From NCBI RefSeq assembly GCF_007678255.1, contig NZ_VEED01000001.1:1-64000 (forward strand): a DNA stretch of 64,000 nucleotides, read 5' to 3'. Shown piece after piece: positions 47,998 to 56,865 of the stretch. The notes beneath the pieces were generated by a model, which saw nothing but the letters and a program-made list of their open reading frames with translations, was not told the origin of the DNA and did not search any database. The translations under genes and the position numbers were made by a program. The number at the start of each line of letters is the position of its first letter. The stretch's first letter is position 1. Source of the stretch: Bacillus sp. X1(2014) (GTDB lineage: Bacteria > Bacillota > Bacilli > Bacillales_B > DSM-18226).

Positions 47998-50337
47998 TTA
48001 GATTACACTTGTTTTTTCGAATAAGTAAGTATCGTTTGGCGTTTTTTCCATTAGAGGACTAATCCCTGATGTGGTAAGCAGATGCAGTTCATGCATGGCT
48101 CTTGTACAGACAGTATAAAATAATTTCCGTTCACTTTCTTCCTTGTATTGGGAACAATCGTACAAAATTACTGCATCAAATTCAATTCCTTTCGCTAGGT
48201 AAGAAGGAATGACAAGAATCCCTTTTTCATAGGAGATTGTTCCCTTCTCAATTAGATGCAATGAAATCTCGTTCTTAAGCGCACGATAGGCCCTTATGCT
48301 TTCATCAGAGGTCCTGCAAATAACTGCTATAGTACGATGTCCTTCATTTTGAAAATCTTTTATTTTCCTTACAATTAATCCTGTTCTACCATCCTCATCA
48401 ATGACTGAAACTAACGGCTTTCTGCCCCTGCGGTTAAAGGGTTCAATCTTTTCCCCGCCCTCAATCAACGTACTGGTAAAGTCGACAATTTCCTTAGTCG
48501 ATCGATAGGTTTTGGAAAGGACAAACGATTCGACTTCCTCCCCTGCTTTGACTTGGTTAGTTAGAACAGTTTCCGCACCGGTAGCACCAGAAAATATTGC
48601 TTGATTAAAATCCCCGAGCAATGTCATTTTGCTATAAGGAAATAGGGTTTGAATAAAAGCAAACTGAAATGGGGAATAATCTTGTGCTTCATCAATAAAA
48701 ATATGCCGTATCGCCGTATTAGACTTACGCCCCTCAATTAAATCCTGGAGATACACATATGGTGTGGCATCCTCATATGGAATGACCTTCTCATTTAATT
48801 TATCCATCGTCTGTCTGCAAATTTTATTCCATTCAACCGGCAGGCTTTTATCCATATATTCAGCTTGCTTAAATAACTGGCAATAAACTCGTGGAGCATC
48901 AACAAACCGTAAACTTTTTACTCGAGTAAATAATGGCTTGAACTTCTCTTTTACGACCATTTCTGCAAGAAACTTTTGCTCCTGCTCAAAATCATCAAAT
49001 GAATTACCGGAAAATTGATTCTTTTCCTGAAGCTTTTTGAAAGCCTCCATAAAATCTTCTTTTTCGAGGTATTGGATTTCATCCTCCACCCAACTTCTTG
49101 ATCGCTCTTGTCTAACTTTTCGCTTTAGATCTCTTAACAACCATTCTTTAACAAGCTTCATTCGATTAGGTATGGTAATGTGATCCTCTAAAGAATAAAA
49201 ATAATCATGAATCTCCTTTTTAGAAATTAATACATCTCCTCTAAATTTTAAATCCCTAAAAATTAGTCCCTTTTGAGATAAACCCTTCGCGTATTGTTCG
49301 ATAATATTCTTAAAGTCCAAACTTGCTTTAAAGCGAATCCCCTCAACTCTTTCATGATAATCCTTTTCATCCTTCCCACTTAGCAAATACTCCATCTGGG
49401 TAAAAGGATCTTCCACATCAAATTCCTTCCCTAATCGAGAATTTAGATATTCCTGAAAAGTGGATTGCTGCATATTTTCTTCCCCGAGCTCAGGTAAAAC
49501 TGTAGCAACATAGCTATTAAATAGCGGGTTAGGCGAAAATAACATAATATTTTCTGAATTTAAGGTCCCACGATAACGATAGAGCAGGTAGGCAACCCGT
49601 TGCAGGGCTGCAGACGTTTTACCACTCCCCGCAACTCCTTGAACGATCAATATTTTTGCACGTTCATTGCGAATAATTTCATTTTGCTCTCGTTGAATAG
49701 TAGCAACAATGCTTTTCATTTGAGTGCTCGCATTGTTTCCAAGGACCTCCTGAAGCATTTCATCCCCAATCGTGACCCCTGTATCAAACATCCCTTTAAT
49801 CTCGGAGGCTTTAATAATAAATTGACGCTTTAAGCTCATTTCACCTTCAATCGTTCCTTCTGGGATTTTATATTGAGCTGGGCCTGGTGAGTAGTCATAA
49901 TAGAGGCTTGATATGGGTGCACGCCAATCATAAATTAAGAAATTTTCATCATGTTCGTCCATCAAGGATGCAATTCCAAGGTATACCTGGTCCATCGCGG
50001 CTTCCCCTTTTTCAAAAAAGTCGATCCGGCCAAAGTATGGGGAATACTTTAATCTAGACAGTGTGTTAAGCTGTTTATCCAACTGTTTATGTGTCCGCTC
50101 ACGTTCAGAGAGGAGTTCAACCTGCTGTTTAATACTCGCAGCTGTTTCAATTACATCATCAGGTTCATCTAAATTGACGGTTACGTCTTCCCAAAATTCC
50201 TTTCGAATCTCAAGGACATCTGCACCTACTTTTCCTGCATTTGATTTTAATTTATTTATTTTTTTATCGATTTCTTTTACCACTGAAGTGACTCTTGTTT
50301 GTTCCATTTGCCAGTCTTTGCTTAGTAAATCGCTCAT
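47998..50337 (-). CDS. helD: RNA polymerase recycling helicase-like protein HelD
   Basis: 779 aa, against 774 for B. subtilis HelD. N-terminal coiled coil (residues 1-100, MSDLLSKDWQMEQTRVTSVV) that inserts into the RNA polymerase secondary channel. The UvrD-like motor is split: Walker A IVQGVAGSGKTSAALQRVAY, IFIDEAQDYSPFQ (Walker B), LLGDFNQAIFSG, SKTYRSTKEIVDF and the C-terminal YTVCTRAMHEL. HelD frees stalled RNA polymerase from DNA using ATP. The ATG at 50337 has GGAGAG upstream and gives the family length; the frame extends 52 codons further. Confidence 0.92.
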   Translation of the reverse strand: MSDLLSKDWQMEQTRVTSVVKEIDKKINKLKSNAGKVGADVLEIRKEFWEDVTVNLDEPDDVIETAASIKQQVELLSERERTHKQLDKQLNTLSRLKYSPYFGRIDFFEKGEAAMDQVYLGIASLMDEHDENFLIYDWRAPISSLYYDYSPGPAQYKIPEGTIEGEMSLKRQFIIKASEIKGMFDTGVTIGDEMLQEVLGNNASTQMKSIVATIQREQNEIIRNERAKILIVQGVAGSGKTSAALQRVAYLLYRYRGTLNSENIMLFSPNPLFNSYVATVLPELGEENMQQSTFQEYLNSRLGKEFDVEDPFTQMEYLLSGKDEKDYHERVEGIRFKASLDFKNIIEQYAKGLSQKGLIFRDLKFRGDVLISKKEIHDYFYSLEDHITIPNRMKLVKEWLLRDLKRKVRQERSRSWVEDEIQYLEKEDFMEAFKKLQEKNQFSGNSFDDFEQEQKFLAEMVVKEKFKPLFTRVKSLRFVDAPRVYCQLFKQAEYMDKSLPVEWNKICRQTMDKLNEKVIPYEDATPYVYLQDLIEGRKSNTAIRHIFIDEAQDYSPFQFAFIQTLFPYSKMTLLGDFNQAIFSGATGAETVLTNQVKAGEEVESFVLSKTYRSTKEIVDFTSTLIEGGEKIEPFNRRGRKPLVSVIDEDGRTGLIVRKIKDFQNEGHRTIAVICRTSDESIRAYRALKNEISLHLIEKGTISYEKGILVIPSYLAKGIEFDAVILYDCSQYKEESERKLFYTVCTRAMHELHLLTTSGISPLMEKTPNDTYLFEKTSVI

Positions 50338-50363
50338 CCAACCACTCTCCAGGTAAGTTTTGG

Positions 50364-50381
50364 TCAATTGTTGACAATTGA
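50364..50381. promoter_or_regulatory. Near-palindrome in the helD leader
   Basis: TCAATTGTTGACAATTGA, symmetrical except for the central pair. It is about 30 nt downstream of a TATAAC-type -10 box read on the minus strand, and 27 nt upstream of the helD start. Possible operator; regulator unknown. Confidence 0.4.
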
Positions 50382-50652
50382 ATCGAATTGTGTTAATGTT
50401 ATAATAGGTATTTTTTAAACAATTGCATAATAAATAATTTATGCCAACTGTCATTTTATCATGCTGACTCAACATTTTCAAGAAGATTATCACTACGAAT
50501 CAAAAACGCCTTTTGGGCGTTTTTTTTATTGTCAAATTTTACTTTACAGCACCGATAAATCTACAACCTCTCCCTTATAGAAAATTCATTCTGCCATTTT
50601 AACTTATAATGATAGTATTGGAAAAATCTTAAAAAAAATTAATAAAATCTAA

Positions 50653-50682
50653 TTGACAATATGTTTGTCAGCAACATATAAT
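50653..50682 (+). promoter_or_regulatory. Promoter of the yceI gene
   Basis: TTGACA (50653-50658), 18 bp, TATAAT (50677-50682). Confidence 0.8.
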
Positions 50683-50717
50683 TTATCTTGAATTAAGTTA
50701 TTTAGATTTCAAGATAA
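50683..50717 (+). promoter_or_regulatory. Inverted repeat over the yceI start point
   Basis: TTATCTTGAA (50683-50692) and TTCAAGATAA (50708-50717), perfect 10-bp arms with a 15-nt spacer. It starts immediately after the -10 box. It is either an operator (the arms resemble MarR/MhqR-type half sites, TATCTTGAA) or a 5' mRNA-stabilising hairpin. Confidence 0.6.
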
Positions 50718-50753
50718 AATAATTAAAAATAAACATATTGGAGGAATTCAAAA

Positions 50754-51287
50754 ATGACTAAAACAAAATGGGCTCTTGATGCATCACACAGTAGTGTTGA
50801 TTTTGCTGTTCGTCATATGATGATTGCAAACGTGAAAGGTACTTTCAACAAATTTGATGCGACAATTGAAGCAGATCCAACAGATTTAACAACAGCAAAT
50901 ATTGAATTTACCGTTGATACAGCAAGTGTAGATACAAGAAATCAGGATCGTGACGGACATTTAGTTTCTGCAGATTTCTTTGATGCAGCCAATCATCCAG
51001 CTATGACATTCCGCTCGACAAAAATTGAAAAAACTGACGATGGTGAATACAACGTTACAGGTGAATTAACACTTCGCGGAGTTACAAAACCAGAAACCTT
51101 TGCGGTTACTTTTGAAGGTCAGGGAAAAGATCCATGGGGTAATGAAAAAGTTGGTTTCAGTGCAGAAGGTACGATTAATCGTTCTGAATATGGCCTAGTT
51201 TGGAATGCTGCCCTTGAAACTGGCGGCGTCCTAGTAGCTGATAAAGTAAAAATCAACCTTCAAATTCAAGCAGCAAAAGCAGAATAA
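50754..51287 (+). CDS. YceI family polyisoprenoid-binding protein
   Basis: 177 aa lipocalin-like beta barrel. Family features: KWALDASHSSVDFAVRHMM, VKGTFNKFDATIEADP, VDTRNQDRDGHLVSADFFD, TGELTLRGVTKPETF and FSAEGTINRSEYGL. It has no signal peptide, so it is cytoplasmic, as usual in Bacillus. YceI proteins bind isoprenoid chains (for example quinone side chains) and are often induced by stress. It has a strong promoter, an inverted repeat over the start point, and TTGGAGG ahead of the ATG. Confidence 0.92.
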   Translation: MTKTKWALDASHSSVDFAVRHMMIANVKGTFNKFDATIEADPTDLTTANIEFTVDTASVDTRNQDRDGHLVSADFFDAANHPAMTFRSTKIEKTDDGEYNVTGELTLRGVTKPETFAVTFEGQGKDPWGNEKVGFSAEGTINRSEYGLVWNAALETGGVLVADKVKINLQIQAAKAE

Positions 51288-51311
51288 TTAAGGGTAATTA
51301 CAAATAGTTTT

Positions 51312-51340
51312 AGGCGTGAAATCACAAAGGAGTTCACGCC
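51312..51340. terminator. Hairpin between yceI and the ATP-grasp gene
   Basis: GGCGTGAA and TTCACGCC; only a weak T run follows, so termination may be partial. Confidence 0.5.
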
Positions 51341-51370
51341 TGATATTTCTATTTGAATAAATATAAAAAA

Positions 51371-52312
51371 CTAAACTATCAATCGATTTAGCTCTTCTTT
51401 CAAGAACTTAGCAAGCTCTAACATTCCAAATTTTCCTGCCTTTGCTTCAGCCTCCGAATTATAATTAGTATTTGTATTGATGTCATACGTATAAATTTCG
51501 CCTGCTCCATTACGAATAAATTCAATGCCGGCTACTTGAATCTGGTTAGCAGCAAGTACCTGCTCATACTTTTTAATAATCGGGTCTGAAAAACCATTAA
51601 TGATTTCAAATTTTGGTTTCTCTTCCTTCTCTTCACCAACAGGGCAAAATAAATCCCCAATCTGGCAGGCATCTGCCGGGCATAATTGAAATCCTTCAGA
51701 AGTATCTACTTTGACTGCATATACGAATTTCCCACCAATAAATTCACAGCGCGTAATAAAACTCTCCGGTGCTTGTATGTAATCTTGAATTAATGTTACG
51801 CCGTCCACTGGTTCTTCAAAAGCAGGTCCTTCTACATAGTTTTTTAATCCCTCTAAGGATTGAAAAAGCTGAACGCCCAACCCTTTCCCTGCTCGGTTAT
51901 GTTTTGTAATAAAAGGTTTATTCATAAATTCAACTGCCGCCTCAAGGATTTGCTCCTTTCCTACAGCTGCGATGGTTCGAGGTGTTTGGATTCCGTATTT
52001 ATTTAGTTCTAAGTATTGAATAACCTTACTAACTTCCAGCTGAAGTGCGCGAGAACCATTAAAAACCTTTCGACCATGGGCTTCTAGCCAAGCAAGGACT
52101 TGTCCAGCAAATTCAGGTGCAAAACGGTGTCCTCTTGTATGCGAAGACGCGCTCATTCGGTTATAAAAAACTCCTTCTGGTGGTTCTTTTGAAAGGTCTA
52201 GACGTCCACTGTCTAGATGCCATTCTTCATAAGGCACACCTAGTTCGTCTAACCTCTTTGTAAGATGAATGGTCCAGTCGCTATTTTCATGGATGATATA
52301 TACTTTTTTCAA
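51371..52312 (-). CDS. ATP-grasp enzyme (RimK/YheC-YheD-like)
   Basis: 313 aa. N-terminal pre-ATP-grasp domain with VFYNRMSASSHTRGHRFAP, then ATP-grasp core: KPFITKHNRAGKGLGVQLF (nucleotide loop), TLIQDYIQAPESFITRCEF, and the metal-binding IYTYDINTNTNYN. It should ligate a carboxylate to an amine or thiol; the substrate is unknown. The start is TTG, 9 nt after GAGGAG; the open frame runs 36 codons further upstream without support. It lies in the same direction as the transpeptidase and aminotransferase genes, behind a terminator. Confidence 0.82.
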   Translation of the reverse strand: MKKVYIIHENSDWTIHLTKRLDELGVPYEEWHLDSGRLDLSKEPPEGVFYNRMSASSHTRGHRFAPEFAGQVLAWLEAHGRKVFNGSRALQLEVSKVIQYLELNKYGIQTPRTIAAVGKEQILEAAVEFMNKPFITKHNRAGKGLGVQLFQSLEGLKNYVEGPAFEEPVDGVTLIQDYIQAPESFITRCEFIGGKFVYAVKVDTSEGFQLCPADACQIGDLFCPVGEEKEEKPKFEIINGFSDPIIKKYEQVLAANQIQVAGIEFIRNGAGEIYTYDINTNTNYNSEAEAKAGKFGMLELAKFLKEELNRLIV

Positions 52313-52421
52313 AAGAAACGTCTCCTCTCGGCTAATGATTGCTTCCTTTATATTAAAAATTATAATTTTGATTCGTCTATTTGTGAAGATTGTGAGATAA
52401 AATAAACGAATTCTAAACAAA

Positions 52422-52456
52422 TTAAAAAGGCTGATTCGAAAATCTGCCTTTTTTCA
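52422..52456 (-). terminator. Terminator of the L,D-transpeptidase gene
   Basis: AAAAAGGC-GATT and AATC-GCCTTTTTT type stem with short mismatches, both orientations. Confidence 0.75.
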
Positions 52457-52457
52457 C

Positions 52458-52946
52458 TTAAGGACGTATCATTACTCGAGTGCCATTGGGCACCATATCA
52501 GCCAGCTGCATGACATCCCGGTTATACATTCTTACACAGCCATGAGAGACCGCTTTTCCTATCGAACTTGGATTGTTGGTGCCGTGAATACCATAGCCCT
52601 GTTTTGATAAAGACAGCCACAATACGCCGAATGGTCCCCCGGGATTATATTGTCTATTAACAATCACGAAATCACCTGTAGGAGTATTCGTCAACATCTT
52701 CCCTACTGCAATAGGAAAAATTTTCACTAGTCTGCCATTGTTGTATAATGAAAGTCTTCGTTTACCAACAGATATTTGTATGGAATAGGGAATCGTTGAA
52801 GGCTCTGGCAGACCTGGAATTTGAATTTTTTGTCCCACATGTAAATGCCCGACCCCAGGATTAGCTGCATAAAGGCGTTGGAGACTTACGCGATAATTTG
52901 CAGAGATAATCCCCAATGTTTCCCCTGGCTTAACTGTATGAATCAT
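52458..52946 (-). CDS. ykuD: LysM domain L,D-transpeptidase (YkuD-like)
   Basis: 162 aa, against 164 for B. subtilis YkuD. An N-terminal LysM domain ([19 protein letters not shown] to GQKIQIPG) binds peptidoglycan. The YkuD catalytic domain has [20 protein letters not shown] and the active-site motif [20 protein letters not shown] with the catalytic Cys. It cross-links peptidoglycan 3-3 and in Bacillus is a late sporulation protein. No signal peptide is present, as in B. subtilis YkuD. The ATG at 52946 has AAAGGTGGGG upstream; the longer frame overlaps the aminotransferase end. Confidence 0.9.
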   Translation of the reverse strand: MIHTVKPGETLGIISANYRVSLQRLYAANPGVGHLHVGQKIQIPGLPEPSTIPYSIQISVGKRRLSLYNNGRLVKIFPIAVGKMLTNTPTGDFVIVNRQYNPGGPFGVLWLSLSKQGYGIHGTNNPSSIGKAVSHGCVRMYNRDVMQLADMVPNGTRVMIRP

Positions 52947-53006
52947 AAGACCCCACCTTTCTCCTGACAGCATATGCCCAAACAAGTTTGCGGGTAACCT
53001 CATTCA

Positions 53007-54509
53007 TTATTCAAACCGAAATAGCGGGGCCATGTCCTCCCTTTTGTGGTCGACATAAAAGTAATCATTACTTGCCTTATCATAAAGATATTCATTCTTC
53101 CATTCATTAATGTTTAAGGTGATTTCTCGTATCGCATTTATAAACAACATTATTTCTTCATTTGTCATAATTGGATGGATTGAGAACCGGACCCATCCTG
53201 GTTTCTGCGACAAGTCCCCCTCGTTAATACTCTTAGAAATTTGTATTGAGGAGGGTTTATCAATTTGAAGGAGATGATGCCCGTAGGTCCCTGCACAAGA
53301 GCATCCTCCTCTTACTTGAATTCCAAACCGATCATTGAGCAGGCGGACAATTAAATTGTAGTGAATATTTTCAATATAAAACGAAATAATTCCGAGTCGT
53401 TCGTTTTTATGTCCAGCCAATAAATGAACACCCGGTATTTCAACTAATTTAGGTAATAGAATACTTAACTGTTCCTTCTCTCGTTTCAATATATTATCCA
53501 CACCCATTTGATTTTTCAAATTCAGGCATAGGGCGGTCCGAATCGCTTGCAGGATCCCAGGTGTCCCGCCATCTTCCCTAAGTTCAATTTCGGAATAATA
53601 TTGGTGCCCGCCCCATGGATTCGTCCACTTCACCGTTCCACCCCCTGGATGGTCTGGAACATGATTTGAATAAAGTCGAGTATCAAAAACCAAAACCCCA
53701 CTAGTGCCCGGTCCTCCTAAAAACTTATGCGGAGAGAAAAAGATGGCATCAAGTTTTTCCATGGGATCCTCAGGGTGCATATTAATTGTTACATACGGAG
53801 CTGATGCTGCGAAATCCACTAAGCAGATTCCGCCATGTTGATGCATAATTTTCGCTAATTGATGATATGGGGTTTGCAGCCCTGTTACATTGGAGCATGC
53901 TGTAAACGAACCAATCTTCAATCTTCTATTATTATAATGCTGAAGCATCTGGACTAACTGATTACAGTCCACATTACCATCCTGGTCTGGAGGCAAAATA
54001 ACAACATCGCCTAATGTTTCAAGCCATGACGTATGGTTAGAATGATGTTCCATATGCGTAATAAAAATAATTGGCCGCTCACTCTCTGGAAGTGCCAGCC
54101 GCGATTTCCAGTGTTCATGTACTCTAATTCCTAATAATCTTTGAAACTTATTAATAACTGATGTCATCCCAAATCCATCGAGGATCAGGGCATCATGTTC
54201 ATCGGCATTTACATGATCTTTAATAATTTGTTTGGATTGATTATATATTCCCGTCATCATTAAGCTGGTTATATTCGATTCTGTATGTGTATTGGCCATA
54301 AATGGGCCAAATACCTCTGAAATCTTCTGTTCAATGGGGCGATAAAGACGCCCGCTGGCCGTCCAATCCGCATAAACAATTTTCTTTTTTCCAAGAGGAG
54401 ATTCAAATTCCTGGTTTATCCCAATCACTTGTGAGCGAAACGGTTGAAAATATTCCTCAAGGTTATCTGGGATTCGAAAGGTTTTGCTGCCAATCGTAGC
54501 GGTAATCAT
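53007..54509 (-). CDS. Aminotransferase class V family PLP enzyme (cysteine desulfurase-like)
   Basis: 500 aa. PLP-binding lysine in IFFSPHKFLGGPGTSGVLVF; MEHHSNHTSW and VDFAASAP are the other cofactor contacts (His and Asp). Near the C-terminus, VRGGCSCAGTYGHH carries two cysteines where SufS/CsdA-type desulfurases have their mobile-loop Cys. The protein is about 100 aa longer than those enzymes. It may be a desulfurase, a selenocysteine lyase relative, or another class V enzyme. It lies 4 nt upstream of where the transpeptidase frame opens, so they are probably co-transcribed. GAGGTGTGAAACA precedes the ATG. Confidence 0.85.
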   Translation of the reverse strand: MITATIGSKTFRIPDNLEEYFQPFRSQVIGINQEFESPLGKKKIVYADWTASGRLYRPIEQKISEVFGPFMANTHTESNITSLMMTGIYNQSKQIIKDHVNADEHDALILDGFGMTSVINKFQRLLGIRVHEHWKSRLALPESERPIIFITHMEHHSNHTSWLETLGDVVILPPDQDGNVDCNQLVQMLQHYNNRRLKIGSFTACSNVTGLQTPYHQLAKIMHQHGGICLVDFAASAPYVTINMHPEDPMEKLDAIFFSPHKFLGGPGTSGVLVFDTRLYSNHVPDHPGGGTVKWTNPWGGHQYYSEIELREDGGTPGILQAIRTALCLNLKNQMGVDNILKREKEQLSILLPKLVEIPGVHLLAGHKNERLGIISFYIENIHYNLIVRLLNDRFGIQVRGGCSCAGTYGHHLLQIDKPSSIQISKSINEGDLSQKPGWVRFSIHPIMTNEEIMLFINAIREITLNINEWKNEYLYDKASNDYFYVDHKREDMAPLFRFE

Positions 54510-54588
54510 TGTTTCACACCTCACAATTAATCTTTTACTTCAATATATGCATGACATGGATGCACTGGTCCTTTAACTAGAGCCAAAT

Positions 54589-54622
54589 AAAAAAGCAGCC
54601 GAATCAAAATGATCAGGCTGCC
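54589..54622 (-). terminator. Terminator of the 115-aa gene
   Basis: GCAGCCTGATCA and TGATTCGGCTGC on the minus strand (one mismatch), then TTTTTT. Confidence 0.8.
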
Positions 54623-54652
54623 TAAGTATGTTATTGATGGATGTAGGTATTG

Positions 54653-55000
54653 TTAATAAGTAGTAATTTTCGATGATTCTTTTTTGGTTACTTCCTCAAT
54701 CTTTTGAATAAACATTTGAAAAACACGCCTTTTCTCCTCTAAGTCCTTTATGTATTCCTTGAGCTGATTGTAGCTTTCTTCAAAAGGTTTATGGTACATG
54801 TCACGGATTTTTTCGATGATTTCTTCATTTACTGTCGATTGAATCACTTGCTTGGTAATCCCATATTTGTATGAATATACCTTTAATTCCTGTGCTACCT
54901 CATCATATTCATTCGCAATCTCATTTAAAACTAACGAAATATCATCCTTCCACTCGTCAAGTGACTTTTGTAAGTAGGATTTTGCCATTGTCTCTTCCAT
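54653..55000 (-). CDS. Hypothetical coiled-coil protein
   Basis: 115 aa, acidic/basic mixed and predicted almost all helical: SLDEWKDDISLVLNEIANEY, EEIIEKIRDMYHKPFEES, YNQLKEYIKDLEEKRRVFQM. No signal peptide or membrane segment, and no family I recognise. GCGGGTG is only a modest ribosome binding site; an in-frame ATG four codons later is possible. Alone between two terminators. Confidence 0.65.
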   Translation of the reverse strand: MEETMAKSYLQKSLDEWKDDISLVLNEIANEYDEVAQELKVYSYKYGITKQVIQSTVNEEIIEKIRDMYHKPFEESYNQLKEYIKDLEEKRRVFQMFIQKIEEVTKKESSKITTY

Positions 55001-55104
55001 ATAAACACCCGCCCTAATAGAGTCTAGATTATGTTTTCACTATTATAACGTTGTTTGATTACATAGAGATTTCGCACAGTTTACAGTGTCTTTTCATTCT
55101 CTAC

Positions 55105-55839
55105 TTACTTTATCTGCACCGCTTGTTCAAAATCATTGAGAGTGGTTGAATATTTTATATAAATCCGCGGTAAATAGTAGAGTTCGTTTTTAAAGCCCGT
55201 CAGAGAAAATGGACCTGGCGTGGTTGTGAGTCCAAATTGATAATATTTTTTTGTTTCTGCCACCACATGTTCATTGGTATTCCCAAAGGGGTATGCGATT
55301 GCAATTACCGGTTTCCCTGTTATTTTCTGAATCTTTTCTTTCGATTCCTTCAGTTCGTATTTTAGGTTATTCTCTTTGGTTAAATCTGGATGTGTCGATG
55401 TATGTGACTGAACTGAGATTAATCCTGAATTTACAACCATTCTTAGATCCGAATTTGTTAAGCGGTTCGTTCTACCGATGAAATCAGAAATCACAAAAAA
55501 GGTAGCAGTGGGACGAAAATTTCTATTTGTCAGCTTTTGTAAAATTGAAAACGCATGGAGATTATTTTTATACCCGTCATCTAGGGTAATAAATATTGGC
55601 TTTGGGACTGATTTTATATCCTGCCAACGTTCGAAAGTTAATAAGGTATACCCATGATCTCTTAAATAGGTCATTTGTTTCTCAAAGTTTTCTGGTGTCA
55701 CATACAGCTCCTTGGACCCAGTACCACTATATTGGTCGATGGAGTGATAGACTAGAATCGGAACTATTTGCTTGGCTGCCACATTTTTGGGGAGTCCTAA
55801 GATGAGAAGAGACAGGACCAGCAGGAACATCTTTTTCAT
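55105..55839 (-). CDS. Polysaccharide deacetylase family protein, secreted
   Basis: 244 aa. Signal peptide at residues 1-22 (KKMFLLVLSLLILGLPKNVAA). CE4/NodB motifs: IVPILVYHSID, PIFITLDDGYKNN (catalytic Asp and metal Asp), SVQSHTSTHPDL (metal His residues), and IAYPFGNTNEH. It removes acetyl groups from cell-wall or surface polysaccharide. It is like the short Bacillus YadE/PgaB-type enzymes. The ATG at 55839 has GTGAGG 9 nt upstream; the open frame extends 52 codons further and overlaps the divergent HAD gene's start, so it is not used. Confidence 0.88.
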   Translation of the reverse strand: MKKMFLLVLSLLILGLPKNVAAKQIVPILVYHSIDQYSGTGSKELYVTPENFEKQMTYLRDHGYTLLTFERWQDIKSVPKPIFITLDDGYKNNLHAFSILQKLTNRNFRPTATFFVISDFIGRTNRLTNSDLRMVVNSGLISVQSHTSTHPDLTKENNLKYELKESKEKIQKITGKPVIAIAYPFGNTNEHVVAETKKYYQFGLTTTPGPFSLTGFKNELYYLPRIYIKYSTTLNDFEQAVQIK

Positions 55840-55987
55840 AATTTTTTGCCTCACTTTTTCATTTTGATGTCTATCCCTTCTATTATTCCTCCAAACTTTG
55901 TAAACCAACACAATTAAATGAATGTGACTTCCTTTATCGAAAAGTGGTAGAATAAACCCAACATTTTTTGAAAAAGGAGCTGCGGAC

Positions 55988-56779
55988 GTGACCAATTACA
56001 AAGTTTTATTTTTAGATATCGATGGAACCTTATTGAGGCCTGATGATACAATTGAGGATTCCACCAAAGAAGCTATTTCACAAGTTCAAGCAAAAGGGGT
56101 GGAAGTTTTCTTAGCAACCGGCCGACCACTTCATGAAATTGATGAGCTTGGCAAGGAGTTGAATATCCATTCATTCATTGGTTATAATGGTGCCTATGCC
56201 ATTTTTAAAGGTAAGGACCTATACCAGAAACCAATGAAAAGCTCAACCGTTAAGAGATTCTTAGAAATTGCAAAAGAGAACCATCATGAAGTGGTCCTTT
56301 ATACAAATAGTAAGAACGTTTTTACCAATATAGAAGCGGAGAGTATCATTGACTTTATGCACAAATTTCACTTACATAAAAATGAACCGTATTCACCTTC
56401 AGTCAATAGCGCTGTCTTAGGGATGACGCTAGTGAACCTAAAAAAAGAGGATCCTTCCCTTTATCAGAAAAATGAAGAAGGAATCCATTTATCCCAAGTC
56501 AATGTAGATGGGATGCGCCATTGTTATGATGTCATTCAAGATAGCGTGAACAAAGGTTTTGGAGTTCAAGTAGTATTACAGAGACTTGGAATCGAAAAGG
56601 AAAGTTCGATCGCCTTTGGAGATGGAATGAACGATAAGGAAATGCTTCAAAATGTTGGGGAAGGCTTTGCGATGGGAAACGGACATCCCGATCTTTTTCA
56701 ATATACCAAACATAAAACGACAGAGGTCACTGATTCTGGTATTTTTAATGGACTGAAAATGCTGGGTCTCATTAACTAA
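55988..56779 (+). CDS. Cof-type HAD-IIB phosphatase
   Basis: 263 aa. HAD motif I LFLDIDGTLLRPDD (Asp10 and Asp12), motif II FLATGRP, Lys motif in QDSVNKGFGVQVVL, motif IV AFGDGMNDKEMLQNVGEGFAMGNG. The C2B cap lies between. It dephosphorylates small phosphorylated metabolites (sugar phosphates, FMN or similar). Start GTG with AAAGGAG upstream. It is divergent from the deacetylase gene and ends at a strong terminator. Confidence 0.9.
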   Translation: MTNYKVLFLDIDGTLLRPDDTIEDSTKEAISQVQAKGVEVFLATGRPLHEIDELGKELNIHSFIGYNGAYAIFKGKDLYQKPMKSSTVKRFLEIAKENHHEVVLYTNSKNVFTNIEAESIIDFMHKFHLHKNEPYSPSVNSAVLGMTLVNLKKEDPSLYQKNEEGIHLSQVNVDGMRHCYDVIQDSVNKGFGVQVVLQRLGIEKESSIAFGDGMNDKEMLQNVGEGFAMGNGHPDLFQYTKHKTTEVTDSGIFNGLKMLGLIN

Positions 56780-56792
56780 ATTTTGAGCTAGA

Positions 56793-56842
56793 TAAAAAAA
56801 GTGCAGAGCCTTTCAATTAAACTGAAAGGCTCTGCACTTTTT
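56793..56842. terminator. Bidirectional terminator
   Basis: AAAGTGCAGAGCCTTTCA and TGAAAGGCTCTGCACTTT; a very long perfect stem between the HAD gene and the EamA gene. Confidence 0.93.
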
Positions 56843-56865
56843 ATTGAACAAATAAAATTAGCTCT

